DNA of 64,000 nucleotides from Ruegeria atlantica. GTDB lineage: Bacteria; Pseudomonadota; Alphaproteobacteria; Rhodobacterales; Rhodobacteraceae. The notes under the pieces are model-generated. The model worked only from the letters and a program-made list of their open reading frames with translations. It was not told the DNA's origin and did not search any database. The stretch spans positions 682,001-746,000 of the forward strand of contig NZ_WQCG01000003.1 in assembly GCF_013032505.1 (NCBI RefSeq), in the 5' to 3' direction. Below are positions 43,502-53,510 of the stretch, piece after piece. Both the position numbers and the translations under genes were made by a program. Each line of letters begins with the position of its first letter. Positions within the stretch are counted from its first letter, which is position 1.

Positions 43502-44557
43502 TCAATCCAACGGAGCGTGCAGCCGCGTGCCTTCTGTGATAATCCCGCCGCGCTGGCCCACCTCGATGGTGCCGTAACGTTGCCTGAAAACTTCGGGCAA
43601 TTCGCGATCTCCTTCCGGCGATAGCCAAAGCCTCAGCAAATGGCGGCGCTCTGCCGGGTCAGGCCAGTCCACGAACCCGGTCCGATCGTGCAGTTGCGAA
43701 TGGTTGTACACGAACTGCATGTCGCCCGGTTGCAGCCGCATGGAAAGACAGAGGTCGGGATCATTCGCCAGCGCATCAAACCGGTCCAGCGCCTCAATGT
43801 GATCCGGTGTCAGCCGCATCGCTTCAGGAAATCGTTGCGCACTGTCGATATACTGTCTTTGGTAAAACACCGTCAGCTTACCATCGTGCCAGGAAAACGG
43901 TGGGATCGACATGAAAGGTTCCATGCCGTCCGGCACTTCCCCGCGCCGGTCGGTTGCTATTGGGTCAAACAACAGTTCCAACAATTCCGGGCATTCTGAC
44001 CGCATCCTATTATAGATCGTCTCGGCACTGACCAGCAGCGAGTCTCCGCCCTCTTTAGCCTCGCGCAGGCACAGCAGGCCGACGATATCGGCGCTGTCGG
44101 TGTGAAATGTCTGGCGCTCATGCGTTTGATAGATCCGGGTATTCGGATCGTTCGCATCTGCACCGATGTCGCGCACATGCCCCAGAATGTGCCCCTGCGC
44201 GTTCTGCGACCGGGCCGAGCCCAGATGAGCACCGACACCGCAGAAAATCGTGGCCGCGACCTGTTGCGTATAAGTCTGCACCGGAAGGCCACGGATCACT
44301 TCGAAACCGATCCCGTTGATCAGCTTCTCTCGTAGGCTTGCAAGATGCCGGTCAAACCGTTTTAGGGGAAAAGCGGATTTTGTGATCTCACCGATATCTC
44401 TTCCCAGGCTCAAATAATGACTGGCGGCTTGTTCAAGGTCTTCAATGTCGTCCGCCGTTAGATCAATGATCCATTCACTCTGACGCGTGCGCATGTCCTG
44501 ACCGGCCCAGACAGACGGGCCGGTGAGTTCGCCTGGTAGTTCCTTTGGAATTGCCAT
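43502..44557 (-). CDS. TauD/TfdA-family 2-oxoglutarate dioxygenase
   Basis: This 351-residue enzyme keeps the iron-binding HTD (H152, D154 in FHTDSADIVGLLCL), a distal histidine in HSQLHDRTGF and the co-substrate arginine in RRHLLRLWL. The substrate is unknown. Two ATGs are adjacent; the second, at 44557, sits 7 bases from GGAGG. Confidence 0.82.
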   Translation of the reverse strand: MAIPKELPGELTGPSVWAGQDMRTRQSEWIIDLTADDIEDLEQAASHYLSLGRDIGEITKSAFPLKRFDRHLASLREKLINGIGFEVIRGLPVQTYTQQVAATIFCGVGAHLGSARSQNAQGHILGHVRDIGADANDPNTRIYQTHERQTFHTDSADIVGLLCLREAKEGGDSLLVSAETIYNRMRSECPELLELLFDPIATDRRGEVPDGMEPFMSIPPFSWHDGKLTVFYQRQYIDSAQRFPEAMRLTPDHIEALDRFDALANDPDLCLSMRLQPGDMQFVYNHSQLHDRTGFVDWPDPAERRHLLRLWLSPEGDRELPEVFRQRYGTIEVGQRGGIITEGTRLHAPLD

Positions 44558-44666
44558 CATACGTCCTCCACACTCATCTCTCAGCATGATCTGTGAGGTT
44601 CAGGGTTTCATCAACGGATATCCCCCCAAATGTATCGAATACGACACCAAGGGGCCAAAAAAGAAA

Positions 44667-44693
44667 AACCCCCGCGTCCGGGACGCAGGGGTT
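44667..44693 (-). terminator. terminator of the ribosomal alpha cluster after rplQ
   Basis: On the minus strand AACCCCTGCGTC and GACGCGGGGGTT form an interrupted 11-bp stem followed by TTTC and TTTTTT, 23 bases after rplQ. Confidence 0.85.
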
Positions 44694-44715
44694 CAGGTCA
44701 GAAAGCCGGGCTTTC

Positions 44716-45138
44716 TTATTCTTCGTCTGCTGCCTCTTCGGCGGCAACGCGGGCTTTGTCAGCCGCGCCTTTGGCGTCCAGATCACGGTCAACTAATTCG
44801 ATGATCGCCATCGGAGCCATGTCGCCATAGCGGAAGCCAGCTTTCAGGATGCGGACATAACCGCCCTGACGCTCGGCGTAGCGGGGGCCCAGAACTTCGA
44901 ACAGCTTCGCGACATCTTTGTCTTCTTTCAGCTGTGCCGCGGCCTGACGGCGGGCGTGCAGGTCGCCGCGCTTGCCCAGAGTGACCAGCTTTTCGATGAT
45001 CGGGCGCAGTTCTTTTGCCTTGGGCAGAGTTGTTTTGATCTGCTCATGCTCGATGAGCGAGCCAGCCATGTTCGCAAAGAGCGCCTTGCGGTGCTCATGA
45101 GTACGGTTCAGGCGGCGGTAACCACGTGCGTGACGCAT
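44716..45138 (-). CDS. rplQ: 50S ribosomal protein L17
   Basis: This 140-residue protein begins [20 protein letters not shown], the L17 signature, with [18 protein letters not shown] later and an acidic alanine-rich tail common in alphaproteobacteria. It is the last gene of the rpsM-rpsK-rpoA-rplQ group, separated from rpoA by 117 bases. Confidence 0.97.
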   Translation of the reverse strand: MRHARGYRRLNRTHEHRKALFANMAGSLIEHEQIKTTLPKAKELRPIIEKLVTLGKRGDLHARRQAAAQLKEDKDVAKLFEVLGPRYAERQGGYVRILKAGFRYGDMAPMAIIELVDRDLDAKGAADKARVAAEEAADEE

Positions 45139-45255
45139 TTTCTAGTTCCTTCTTTCGCGTTTTGCTTTGTCTGGCCGGCGATGCGTGTCACCGGCTCTCC
45201 TTGGGGCGACGTGCCCATATGGTCCCCGGCAGCCCGGGCATTGGGAAAGACGCGT

Positions 45256-46272
45256 TTAGAACGCGTCTTCGAATTTCTTGGCCAGATCTTCGATGTTGTC
45301 GGGCGGCCAGTCCTCGACATCCATGCCGAGGTGCAGCCCCATGCCGGACAGCACTTCCTTGATCTCGTTCAGCGACTTGCGGCCGAAGTTCGGAGTGCGC
45401 AGCATCTCGGCTTCGGTCTTCTGGATCAGGTCGCCGATGTAAACGATGTTGTCGTTCTTCAGGCAGTTTGCCGAACGGACCGACAGTTCCAGCTCGTCCA
45501 CTTTCTTCAGCAGCAGCGGGTTGAACTCCAGACCATCATCTTCGTCCTGACGACCAGCCGCTTCGGGCTCGTCGAAGTTGACGAAGATCGACAGCTGATC
45601 CTGCAGGATACGTGCGGCAAAGGCCAGCGCGTCTTCCGGAGTGATCGAACCATCAGTTTCGATCTTCAGGGTCAGCTTGTCATAGTCCAGAACCTGACCT
45701 TCACGAGTCGGCTGAACGTCATAGGCAACCTTTTTGACCGGCGAATAGATCGCGTCGATCGGGATAAGGCCGATAGGCGCGTCTTCTGGCTTGTTCTTTT
45801 CAGCCGAGACGTAACCTTTACCGGTGTTGACGGTCAGTTCCATGAACAGGTCGGCGCCATCGTCCAGGTGGCAGATGACGTGATCGCGGTTCAGAACCTC
45901 GATACCCGCGCTTTCGCTGATGTCACCGGCGGTGACAACTGCGGGGCCTTTCGCATTGATCGACAGGCGCTTGGGCCCTTCGACTTCCATGCGCAGGGCA
46001 ACTTGCTTGAGGTTCAGGATGATGTCGGTCACATCTTCACGAACGCCTGCGACGCTCGAGAATTCGTGCAATACGTTGTCGATCTGGACGCTGGTGATGG
46101 CCGCGCCTTGCAGCGAGCTCATCAGAACGCGACGCAGCGCGTTGCCCAGAGTCAGACCAAAGCCACGCTCCAGCGGCTCGGCAACCAGAGTTGCCTGACG
46201 TGCGGGATCGTTGCCCGGCTTGCCGTCAAGCTGGGTCGGCTTGATCAATTCAGCCCAATTCTTATGGATCAT
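45256..46272 (-). CDS. rpoA: RNA polymerase alpha subunit
   Basis: This 338-residue subunit begins [15 protein letters not shown]. The N-terminal assembly domain includes [26 protein letters not shown]. The C-terminal domain, which contacts promoters and activators, includes [22 protein letters not shown]. Length matches alphaproteobacterial RpoA; the longer frame is unsupported. Confidence 0.98.
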   Translation of the reverse strand: MIHKNWAELIKPTQLDGKPGNDPARQATLVAEPLERGFGLTLGNALRRVLMSSLQGAAITSVQIDNVLHEFSSVAGVREDVTDIILNLKQVALRMEVEGPKRLSINAKGPAVVTAGDISESAGIEVLNRDHVICHLDDGADLFMELTVNTGKGYVSAEKNKPEDAPIGLIPIDAIYSPVKKVAYDVQPTREGQVLDYDKLTLKIETDGSITPEDALAFAARILQDQLSIFVNFDEPEAAGRQDEDDGLEFNPLLLKKVDELELSVRSANCLKNDNIVYIGDLIQKTEAEMLRTPNFGRKSLNEIKEVLSGMGLHLGMDVEDWPPDNIEDLAKKFEDAF

Positions 46273-46386
46273 GTAATCCCTCCATTCCTGTCCGCGCCCC
46301 ATGACCAACAAGGTGCAGACGCCCGAGGTTCAAAATGACGTGCTGGGGCCGTGCGAAAACACAGCCCCAGCTCAATTCAAAATCGC

Positions 46387-46776
46387 TTAGACGCGGCGAC
46401 GCTTCGGTGGGCGGCAGCCATTGTGAGCAATCGGAGTCACGTCACGGATCGACGTGATGTTGAAGCCCACTGCAGCCAGCGCGCGCAGAGCCGATTCACG
46501 ACCCGAACCGGGGCCCTGAACTTCGACTTCCAGCGTCTTGACGCCATGCTCCTGCGCCTTTTTGCCTGCATCTTCTGCAGCCATCTGAGCGGCGTAGGGG
46601 GTCGATTTCCGCGATCCCTTGAAGCCCATGGTACCGGCAGACGACCACGAAATGGCGTTGCCCTGTACGTCCGAGATCAGGATCTTGGTGTTGTTGAAGG
46701 TCGAGTTCACATGGGCAACGCCCGATGCGATGTTCTTACGCTCTTTGCGCTTAACGCGAGTCTTATCACGTGCCAT
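46387..46776 (-). CDS. rpsK: 30S ribosomal protein S11
   Basis: This 129-residue protein has the S11 pattern [20 protein letters not shown] and ends PPKRRRV. S11 lies on the platform of the small subunit near the mRNA exit site. It lies 15 bases after rpsM and upstream of rpoA. Confidence 0.98.
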   Translation of the reverse strand: MARDKTRVKRKERKNIASGVAHVNSTFNNTKILISDVQGNAISWSSAGTMGFKGSRKSTPYAAQMAAEDAGKKAQEHGVKTLEVEVQGPGSGRESALRALAAVGFNITSIRDVTPIAHNGCRPPKRRRV

Positions 46777-46791
46777 CAGTCAGACCCTCCC

Positions 46792-47160
46792 TTATTTCTT
46801 CTTACCAGCAATGGCCTTTGCGGGGCCTTTGCGGGTACGAGCATTGGTGTGGGTACGCTGACCGCGAACCGGCAGGTTGCGGCGGTGACGCAGACCGCGG
46901 TAGCAGCCCAGGTCCATCAGGCGTTTGACGTTCATCTGGACTTCACGGCGCAGGTCACCTTCGACGGTGAAGTTTGCGTCGATATGTTCGCGGATAGCCA
47001 GAACTTCGGCGTCGGACAGTTCATTGACGCGACGGGTCGCTTCGATGCCAACGGCTTCGCAGATTGCTTTGGCCGAGGTGTTTCCGATACCGGTGATATA
47101 TGTAAGGGCGATTGGTACCCGCTTTGCAGTCGGGATGTTTACGCCGGCAATACGTGCCAC
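46792..47160 (-). CDS. rpsM: 30S ribosomal protein S13
   Basis: This 122-residue protein begins [15 protein letters not shown] and ends with the basic [13 protein letters not shown] tail. S13 sits in the subunit head and bridges to the large subunit. It is the first gene after adk across a 201-base gap that holds a hairpin. Confidence 0.98.
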   Translation of the reverse strand: MARIAGVNIPTAKRVPIALTYITGIGNTSAKAICEAVGIEATRRVNELSDAEVLAIREHIDANFTVEGDLRREVQMNVKRLMDLGCYRGLRHRRNLPVRGQRTHTNARTRKGPAKAIAGKKK

Positions 47161-47183
47161 GTGTCACTTTCCTTTTTTGTTGC

Positions 47184-47209
47184 GGTTCCGTAGCTCCGGA
47201 ACCTTTTTT
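47184..47209 (+). terminator. terminator-shaped hairpin opposite to the rpsM transcript
   Basis: GGTTCCG-TAGCTC-CGGAACC followed by TTTTTT is a perfect intrinsic-terminator shape on the + strand, although neighbouring genes run on the minus strand. On the minus strand it would be a 5' leader hairpin 24 bases before rpsM. Confidence 0.5.
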
Positions 47210-47361
47210 CACAACACTTGATCTTGGCAGTGACGCCAGAGGATCCAGCATTTGTACGAGGTGGTCAGTGCGCGCCAGACGAATCCCGCACGCGATTGTG
47301 ATTCCCATAGGGATGTGGGTCGATATGGGCTTTTCCCGCTCAGGTCAAGAGCAGAATTGGA

Positions 47362-48030
47362 TCAGCCGTTTCCGACGTCGACACCACCGTCCAGGACTTG
47401 CGAAATTTCCGCCTGAACAGCGTCAATCTCACCCAGACCGTCAACCCAGGACAGGTTGCCCTTGGCATAGTAATAGCCGATCAGCATCGAGGTCTTTTTG
47501 TAGTATTCCATCAGACGAGTCTTGAGGCTTTCCTCATTATCATCTGCGCGGCGCTTGAAGTCGTTTTCCTTGCCGCAGTTGGTGCACTTTCCATCTGCCG
47601 GGATCGGTTTGGTGATGTCGTTGTAGACCTCGCCGCAACCGCCACAGGTCGACCGGGCTGTGATCCGTTCAACCAGCGCGTCGTCGTTGACTTCCATCGC
47701 GATAACCGCGTCCAGCGTTTCGCCAGTGCTGTTCAGGAGGTCCCCCAAGGCATCGGCCTGTGCCAATGTGCGTGGGAAGCCGTCAAAGATAAACCCGCCT
47801 TTGGCACCCTGTTCCAGCTTTTCGCGGATCAGGCCGATGACGATCTCATCGGTGACCAGTTCACCCTTGGCCATCACCTCGGCCACGCGGTTGCCCATTT
47901 CGGTGCCGCTGTCCTTGGCTTCTCGTAGCATGTCCCCAGTGCTCAGCTGTACCATGCCGCGCGTTTCCACCAGGTGACGCGCTTGCGTCCCTTTGCCCGC
48001 ACCCGGCGGGCCCAACAAAATGATGTTCAT
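47362..48030 (-). CDS. adk: adenylate kinase, zinc-lid type
   Basis: This 222-residue enzyme interconverts ATP, ADP and AMP. It has the P-loop [19 protein letters not shown] and a long lid with four cysteines (CGGCGE and CTNC) that bind zinc. It overlaps secY by ATGA, the usual order. Confidence 0.97.
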   Translation of the reverse strand: MNIILLGPPGAGKGTQARHLVETRGMVQLSTGDMLREAKDSGTEMGNRVAEVMAKGELVTDEIVIGLIREKLEQGAKGGFIFDGFPRTLAQADALGDLLNSTGETLDAVIAMEVNDDALVERITARSTCGGCGEVYNDITKPIPADGKCTNCGKENDFKRRADDNEESLKTRLMEYYKKTSMLIGYYYAKGNLSWVDGLGEIDAVQAEISQVLDGGVDVGNG

Positions 48031-49391
48031 CGACGAGCGGGTCCCTTCCTGCTGCGTTTCTTGCTTTTACCGCGCAGCTGGGACTTTTCGATAAGCCCTT
48101 CGTATTGATGCGCCAGCAGATGGCTCTGGACTTGCTGGATGGTGTCCATAGTCACAGAGACGATAATCAGAACCGACGTGCCGCCAAAGTAGAACGGGAT
48201 AGCGAACTGGTTCCGCAGAATTTCAGGCAGCAGGCAGACAGCCGCCAGATAAGCCGAGCCCAGAACCAGCACGCGGTTGACCACGTATTCCAGATACTCG
48301 GCGGTTTTCTTGCCGGGGCGAATACCGGGCACAAAACCGTTCTGCTTTTTCAGGTTGTCCGCAACATCATCCGGTTTGAATGACACGTTGAACGTATAGA
48401 AATAGGCAAAGAACACGATCATCGACGCGAAGAACAGCAGGTACAACGGCTGTCCGGGGCCAAAGTTGGCCAACAGCCACGACATGATCGGACCGTTGGT
48501 GGCACCCGAAGAGAAGGTCGAGATCGTGACCGGCAGCAGCAGCAGCGAGCTGGCAAAGATCGCCGGGATAACGCCCGCCGGGTTAACTTTGACCGGCAGG
48601 TGGCTGGAGCCGCCTTCATACACCTTCATACCGGCCTGGCGACGCGGGTACTGAATGTGGATCTTGCGCAGAGCCCGTTCCATAAACACCACGAAAGTGA
48701 TGACCGCGATGACCATGACGATCACACCGATGATCACGGCAGGGCTAATTGCGCCCGAACGGCCAGAGGCAAAGAACTGCGCCAGTGCGGCCGGAACCTC
48801 GGCAATAATACCGACAAAGATGATCAGAGAGATACCATTGCCAATGCCGCGCGCGGTGATCTGTTCACCCAACCACATCAGGAACATCGTACCACCGACC
48901 AGAGTGATCATGGTCGACATGCGGAAGAACAGGCCCGGATCAGTTGCCAGATCGCCCGATTCCAGCGAAACGGCCAGACCATAGGCCTGAACGGTGGCCA
49001 GGGCCACAGTGCCGAAACGGGTATACTGGTTGATCTTCTTGCGTCCCTGCTCGCCCTCTTTCTTGAGTTGCTCGAGCGCGGGAACCATGGATGTCAGCAG
49101 TTGCACGATGATCGAGGCTGAAATGTAAGGCATGATGCCGAGGGCAAAAATACCCATCCGCCCCAGCGCCCCGCCAGTGAACATCGAAACCATGCCGCCG
49201 ATGCCCTGCCCCGCCTGTTCCATGAACTCGCGCAGTGCTTGTCCGTCGATCCCCGGCACCGGAATGAAGGTGCCCAAACGATAGACGATCAGCAATGCAA
49301 GCGTGAACAGGATGCGGTTGCGCAGATCGGTGGCTTTACCAAGGGCAGACCAGCTTGTGTTGGCTGCCATTTGTTCTGCTGCTGATACCAT
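48027..49391 (-). CDS. secY: preprotein translocase subunit SecY
   Basis: This 454-residue channel protein has ten membrane helices. Landmarks include [10 protein letters not shown], the plug region after it, [16 protein letters not shown] and the basic C-terminus [12 protein letters not shown]. It lies between rplO and adk and follows a terminator-like hairpin. Confidence 0.97.
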   Translation of the reverse strand: MVSAAEQMAANTSWSALGKATDLRNRILFTLALLIVYRLGTFIPVPGIDGQALREFMEQAGQGIGGMVSMFTGGALGRMGIFALGIMPYISASIIVQLLTSMVPALEQLKKEGEQGRKKINQYTRFGTVALATVQAYGLAVSLESGDLATDPGLFFRMSTMITLVGGTMFLMWLGEQITARGIGNGISLIIFVGIIAEVPAALAQFFASGRSGAISPAVIIGVIVMVIAVITFVVFMERALRKIHIQYPRRQAGMKVYEGGSSHLPVKVNPAGVIPAIFASSLLLLPVTISTFSSGATNGPIMSWLLANFGPGQPLYLLFFASMIVFFAYFYTFNVSFKPDDVADNLKKQNGFVPGIRPGKKTAEYLEYVVNRVLVLGSAYLAAVCLLPEILRNQFAIPFYFGGTSVLIIVSVTMDTIQQVQSHLLAHQYEGLIEKSQLRGKSKKRSRKGPARR

Positions 49392-49413
49392 AAATCGGTC
49401 TCTCTTATGAAAA

Positions 49414-49447
49414 CACCGCCCGGAACCGTTTTCCGGCTCGGGCGGCG
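49414..49447 (-). terminator. terminator-like hairpin between rplO and secY
   Basis: CCGCCCG and CGGGCGG form the outer stem and ACCG/CGGT-like bases the inner stem; on the minus strand TGTTTTC follows. It may attenuate secY relative to ribosomal genes. Confidence 0.6.
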
Positions 49448-49500
49448 TCTTGGAAAACTCTGAGGTCTATGTAAGCGGGTCTTGGCCCGCTCACAAGCGC

Positions 49501-49974
49501 TTACTCTGCCGCAGCAGCTTTTGTGACCTTAAGTGAGCCGCCCGCTTTCTCAACTGCTTCAACAGCAGATTTCGAAGCACCGGTTACTTCCAGGTTCACT
49601 TTCGCGCTGATTTCGCCTTTGGCAAGAACGCGGATACCGTCCAGTTTGCGACGGACCAGACCGGATGCAATCAGTGCATCTTCGGTGATCGCAGCCTTTG
49701 CATCCAGTTTGCCGGCGTCGACGAATTTCTGGATCAGGCCCAGGTTGACAACGGCAAATTCCTTGCGGTTCGGCTTGTTGAAGCCGCGCTTGGGCAAGCG
49801 TTGGTACAGCGGCATCTGGCCGCCTTCGTAGCCGTTGATGGCCACACCAGAACGGGATTTCTGGCCTTTGATACCACGGCCACCCATTTTACCTTTGCCG
49901 GAACCGGGACCACGGCCAACGCGAGTGCGTTTCGGTGTGGCGCCAGGATTGTCGCGCAATTCGTGCAGTTTCAT
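49501..49974 (-). CDS. rplO: 50S ribosomal protein L15
   Basis: This 157-residue protein begins [22 protein letters not shown], the L15 signature with its glycine-rich flexible arm. ATG 49974 is used; a longer frame is unsupported. Normally rpmD is directly upstream, but here 3.6 kb of unrelated genes intervene. Confidence 0.97.
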   Translation of the reverse strand: MKLHELRDNPGATPKRTRVGRGPGSGKGKMGGRGIKGQKSRSGVAINGYEGGQMPLYQRLPKRGFNKPNRKEFAVVNLGLIQKFVDAGKLDAKAAITEDALIASGLVRRKLDGIRVLAKGEISAKVNLEVTGASKSAVEAVEKAGGSLKVTKAAAAE

Positions 49975-50116
49975 TTCGCTTCTCCTAAGCCGGAAATGAC
50001 CCCCGAAGCGTGATGGGTCAGACACGGCATTTCTTGGTTTTGATTCGTATGGCGCAAAGCCACCGCAGGCGTATAGGACTGTTGGGGCAAGTTGGCAAGC
50101 CCGCAGCCCCTACATG

Positions 50117-50977
50117 TCATTCGTCGGGTGCATCGATGCGGTCGTCTGATGTGGCTTTTACCCGCAAGGGCGCTGCATGTGGGTCGATACCATGCTTTTC
50201 GACCAACCGGCCAACCATGCTTTCGGGATGCGGAATGCCATTGAACCGATTGTGGATGAATGAACGCATACGGCGGCCGTAAAAGTGGATCGACATGGTG
50301 TTCTCGGTCAGGAACCTCTCGGCATTTCCGTTGGACCGTACCATTGCCCGCCGATCCCTGAACGTTACAGGGTATAAAACCTCTTGCGGCCGGGAAAACC
50401 GATCTTCTTTGTTTTGTCGCAAGAGCCAGGTCAAGGCGCGCGGTCCCCAAATGCCCCACGGCATATCGCTTGCGTGCGGCGCATCGCCGTTCAATGCCAT
50501 GTCAATAAGCGGCCGGCGTTGTTTGGGCGACAGCCAATGCGGAATGCGATACGGGTGATTGGTGTAGTCGATCAAGTCATACAGCGTCGCGCTGTCACGC
50601 GGCAAAGCCAACACGCCACCGTTGATTTCATGCGCAGCTAGCCAACCATGCAAGTGACCATTTTCAGTTGTAAATGGCTTGACACAATACGCGTCGGTAT
50701 CGGCCCAAATGATGTCCGGCACTTTCGCCAGCATTTGCACGCGAAACTTGTCAGAATGCAGCGCGGGACTGCCTGTGCGTTTGTGCAGGATCACCTCTTC
50801 ATCCGGCAGTACTTCGCGCGCGTCGCACACTTCGACACCTTCCGGAATGTTTGTGACCGGACCGTAAGTATAGAGGCGCACATGCTGTCCGACGTCCAAA
50901 AACGACTTGATGCACAACTGCTCGAGAAAGCTGAGAGGGCCTTCAATCCAAAGCATGCCAACCTGATACTCTTTCAC
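50117..50977 (-). CDS. putative glycosyltransferase (DxD-type)
   Basis: This protein of about 286 residues has a DTD motif in DIIWADTDAYCVKPF preceded by LHSDKFRVQMLAK, the arrangement of GT32-like or alpha-1,4-type sugar transferases. The acceptor is unknown. I choose the GTG at 50977 (GAAGGG upstream) because the longer frame to 51088 begins with a low-complexity, unsupported stretch. It interrupts the ribosomal cluster. Confidence 0.65.
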   Translation of the reverse strand: MKEYQVGMLWIEGPLSFLEQLCIKSFLDVGQHVRLYTYGPVTNIPEGVEVCDAREVLPDEEVILHKRTGSPALHSDKFRVQMLAKVPDIIWADTDAYCVKPFTTENGHLHGWLAAHEINGGVLALPRDSATLYDLIDYTNHPYRIPHWLSPKQRRPLIDMALNGDAPHASDMPWGIWGPRALTWLLRQNKEDRFSRPQEVLYPVTFRDRRAMVRSNGNAERFLTENTMSIHFYGRRMRSFIHNRFNGIPHPESMVGRLVEKHGIDPHAAPLRVKATSDDRIDAPDE

Positions 50978-51110
50978 CGGATCTGGCCCTTCGTTTTGTT
51001 CTTGGTTGTGGCACCGATGGGTGCCCTGTCGCGTGTTTGGCCGATTTCCAGTTTCGCTGCAACGTTTCGGGTCAAAATTCCCGATCACTGTGCCAAGCGC
51101 ACGCCAGAAT

Positions 51111-51137
51111 CAAAAGAGACGCCCTAAGGCGTCTCTT
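51111..51137 (-). terminator. terminator of the DUF1127 gene
   Basis: AAGAGACGCC-CTAA-GGCGTCTCTT is a perfect 10-bp stem followed on the minus strand by TTTTG, 20 bases after the DUF1127 stop. Confidence 0.85.
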
Positions 51138-51156
51138 GTTTAGGTCATCGATACGT

Positions 51157-51372
51157 TCACGAACAGTAAACGTGATCCCGAGCTATGTCCTTGATATCGC
51201 AACGGCGTACGCCGATATCATTTAATTCACGATCTGACAGACCCTGCAGTTCCGAGTAAGTCTGATTGTACTGCACGCGCAAGGCGTTGGCCTCTTTGAC
51301 GCGCTCGAAAAAGTTTGCGATGCGGGCGCTCAGGCCAAAACCTTCGCGGGAATATGTTGCTGTGTGAGCCAT
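51157..51372 (-). CDS. DUF1127 small protein
   Basis: This 71-residue protein ends with the DUF1127 motif LQGLSDRELNDIGVRRCDIKDIARD. Members of this family are small Arg-rich proteins, some RNA-binding and tied to phosphate or stress responses. AGGAAG precedes the ATG and its own terminator follows, so it is a separate unit inside the interruption. Confidence 0.88.
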   Translation of the reverse strand: MAHTATYSREGFGLSARIANFFERVKEANALRVQYNQTYSELQGLSDRELNDIGVRRCDIKDIARDHVYCS

Positions 51373-51580
51373 GGTTTACTTCCTTTCTCTGACCGGGGCG
51401 AATTCCCCTGTAACTGTTTGTGTTCCTTGTTTGGACAGGGCTGAGATAGGTGCAGGCGATAACGCTAACAACCGAAGTTTCGGTCTAGCCGATATGCAAC
51501 CGGGGAATGGCTGAGAGCATATGCTTTGAAATGCAATGAACCGCCTCGAGTCATACGATTGTTGCCGTCAATCGCTGTTA
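51373..51580. other. intergenic, nothing clear
   Basis: These 208 bases upstream of the DUF1127 gene should hold its promoter. I see no convincing box, operator or ORF. Confidence 0.4.
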
Positions 51581-52030
51581 TTATTTCTTTCGCGCATTCC
51601 GCTTGCGGGCGGTCATCGCCCGACCGTCGCGGATACTCAGCCCCATCAGTGTCAGGTTGGTAGCACCCGCGAGCAGTTCGAAAACCTGGACAACATAGAA
51701 ACTAGCATCAAAGTCCCCTGAGTTTGCTTTTGAGCTGAGGTAGATGGCGGCGGGAACTAGGATCAACAGACCATTTATTGCAATGAATGGCATCCGTTTC
51801 TTCTTGGCCAGCGCCGGCGCATCCTTGCGGCGACGCCCTAAAGCCATTCCAGACGCACCCACAATCACCATCGCAGGCACAAGGACAAAGAGCCCGCTAA
51901 CGATCGTCGACTTCACGGCTGCAACAGTCGCATGGGTCGCAAACAACTCGCTGTACAACGTGGAAGTCCAGAACACGAGAATAGTAAGAAAGCCGACAAC
52001 TCCGGCAATAGGGTGGATTGCTCTTAACAT
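51581..52030 (-). CDS. four-helix membrane protein, unknown function
   Basis: This 149-residue protein has four hydrophobic helices (IAGVVGFLTILVFWTSTLY, STIVSGLFVLVPAMVIVGA, FIAINGLLILVPAAIYL, FYVVQVFELLAGATNLTLMG). Basic loops and a lysine-rich tail follow the positive-inside rule. It is probably cotranscribed with the ABM-domain gene 21 bases upstream and so controlled by the divergent MarR. Confidence 0.7.
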   Translation of the reverse strand: MLRAIHPIAGVVGFLTILVFWTSTLYSELFATHATVAAVKSTIVSGLFVLVPAMVIVGASGMALGRRRKDAPALAKKKRMPFIAINGLLILVPAAIYLSSKANSGDFDASFYVVQVFELLAGATNLTLMGLSIRDGRAMTARKRNARKK

Positions 52031-52051
52031 GTGGCTGCTCCGATTTTGGCA

Positions 52052-52420
52052 TTAGGCGACGCAGTGGTTTTCGACTGTCAGCTTTTTTAGAAGATGCGGG
52101 CGGGCCACAGCGCTTGCCGGGTAGTCTGCAATCCGACGCTGGAACTCTGGATGGGTGAATGCCGCGCGGAAGCTCTTGACGTCCTGCCAGATCGCGTAAT
52201 TGACAAAAGTTGAGCTTCCGGCGATGCCCTGATGGAGCTGGGTCGAAATGTACCCCTTCTGAGACTTCATAAAGTCTGCATCGTGCGACCAGGCCTTCAG
52301 CAGCGCATCTTCGTCGTTCGCGTCCACCGTAAACAGGTTGATCAAAACCACCGGGCCTTCATCGGCCTGCATTTGATCTGCCAAGGTAACGACCTTGTCC
52401 AACTCTTCAATTCTAGCCAT
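52052..52420 (-). CDS. antibiotic biosynthesis monooxygenase (ABM) domain protein
   Basis: This 122-residue protein has the ferredoxin-like ABM pattern: VVLINLFTVDANDEDALLKAW, MKSQKGYISTQLHQG and FVNYAIWQDVKSFRAAF. Such domains act as cofactor-free oxygenases or heme/quinone-handling proteins. AGGAACC precedes the ATG. It is divergent from a MarR gene across a pair of palindromes. Confidence 0.8.
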   Translation of the reverse strand: MARIEELDKVVTLADQMQADEGPVVLINLFTVDANDEDALLKAWSHDADFMKSQKGYISTQLHQGIAGSSTFVNYAIWQDVKSFRAAFTHPEFQRRIADYPASAVARPHLLKKLTVENHCVA

Positions 52421-52444
52421 TTTGGTTCCTTTCGATTCTTTTGA

Positions 52445-52478
52445 ATAGCTTGCTATATATTATTGCATAGCATGCTAT
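52445..52478. promoter_or_regulatory. two MarR-type operator palindromes
   Basis: ATAGCTTGCTAT (52445-52456, one central mismatch) and ATAGCATGCTAT (52467-52478, perfect) are 22 bp apart centre to centre, two helical turns, between the divergent ABM and MarR genes. This is the expected autoregulatory operator. Confidence 0.8.
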
Positions 52479-52497
52479 TCAAGTGATATTCCGGGTT

Positions 52498-52929
52498 ATG
52501 GATTTCAAAAAAGATGACTCGGCCGGATATCTGATCAATCACATGGCGCGTTTGTTTGCGAGAGAGTTGCAGCACCAAATTGCACCCTTGGGCATCGTTG
52601 TCGGCCAGTTCCCGATTTTGCTGGAGCTTTGGCTTAAAGACGGCGTGACGCAAAAAGACCTGCTGGGCAAAATTGACGTCGAGCAAGCGACACTGGCTAA
52701 CACGCTTAACCGTATGGAGCGTGACGGGTTGATAAAAAGAACAAAGAACCCCGCAGATGCCAGAGCTCAGTTGATTTGGTTGACTGAAAGGGCCAGGGCG
52801 CTTCGGGAAGGCGCTTATGAGTCCGCCCAGAAAGTGAATACCGAGGCCCTGCAGGTTCTGAACGAATCTGAGCGCACGCAATTCATCAATTCTATGCGCC
52901 TGGTAATAAACAGTATGCGTTCAGATTAG
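52498..52929 (+). CDS. MarR-family transcriptional regulator
   Basis: This 143-residue protein has the MarR winged helix: VTQKDLLGKIDVEQATLANTLNRMERDGLIKRTKNPADARAQLIWLT, including the DxR wing. ATG 52498 is preferred to 52483. It probably represses itself and the divergent ABM/membrane-protein genes through the two palindromes; the ligand is unknown. Confidence 0.88.
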   Translation: MDFKKDDSAGYLINHMARLFARELQHQIAPLGIVVGQFPILLELWLKDGVTQKDLLGKIDVEQATLANTLNRMERDGLIKRTKNPADARAQLIWLTERARALREGAYESAQKVNTEALQVLNESERTQFINSMRLVINSMRSD

Positions 52930-53068
52930 GACGACCCAAAGCCGCTAGAATACTAATACGTGCAGTCAGCAAATCCCCGACAAGATCTGCTGCACCCTTC
53001 AATTGCATGAGAGCACACTCTGACGCGCGAGACCCGTTGTTTCACCGCGCCTCTCAACTTCGAAATGT

Positions 53069-53452
53069 CTATTTGCGTATCTGGCCGACGTATCGCTGCT
53101 TTTGGGTGTTCACCAGAACCAATTGTCCGTTGTTTACCACGTACAGGTCGAACCTTGGGTTGCTGTATCCGATGCAACGCATTCCGTTGTCATAAAATCT
53201 GTAATCGTTAGCGGTCCAGGTCTGGCCGTTGGCTTTGTAAGAGTACGATCCGTCTGAAGAATAGGTTTCAACCTCATTTCCGGGATATACTACTTTACTA
53301 CCGGCAAGGTTCTTTTGCAGCCACGCCGCATTCACCTTTTGATCTCCAGCCGAGAATTGGGACTTGCTTGCTTTGGGGGCTTTGGTCGGGCATGCGGCAT
53401 GTGCACCTACACCGATTAATGTCGCGCATAGCGCGGATAGGAATAGCTTCAT
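53069..53452 (-). CDS. secreted small protein, unknown function
   Basis: This 127-residue protein has a clear signal peptide (MKLFLSALCATLIGVGAHA) and two cysteines (C21 and one near position 93) that may pair. The mature part is beta-rich (YSSDGSYSYKANGQTWTANDYRFYDNG). I recognise no family. It stands alone between the MarR gene and rpmD. Confidence 0.65.
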   Translation of the reverse strand: MKLFLSALCATLIGVGAHAACPTKAPKASKSQFSAGDQKVNAAWLQKNLAGSKVVYPGNEVETYSSDGSYSYKANGQTWTANDYRFYDNGMRCIGYSNPRFDLYVVNNGQLVLVNTQKQRYVGQIRK

Positions 53453-53510
53453 TTTAACTCACTCTAAAAAAACAGACCTCAACGGTATCCTAGCAATACC
53501 TAAAAACAAG

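Noticed and set aside
44956..46338. 460-residue + strand ORF opposite rpoA and rplQ
   Set aside because: Antisense to two unmistakable essential genes; long opposite frames are common in high-GC genes.
50978..51088. N-terminal extension of the glycosyltransferase frame
   Set aside because: The extra 37 residues are low-complexity and lack a ribosome site, while GTG 50977 has one.
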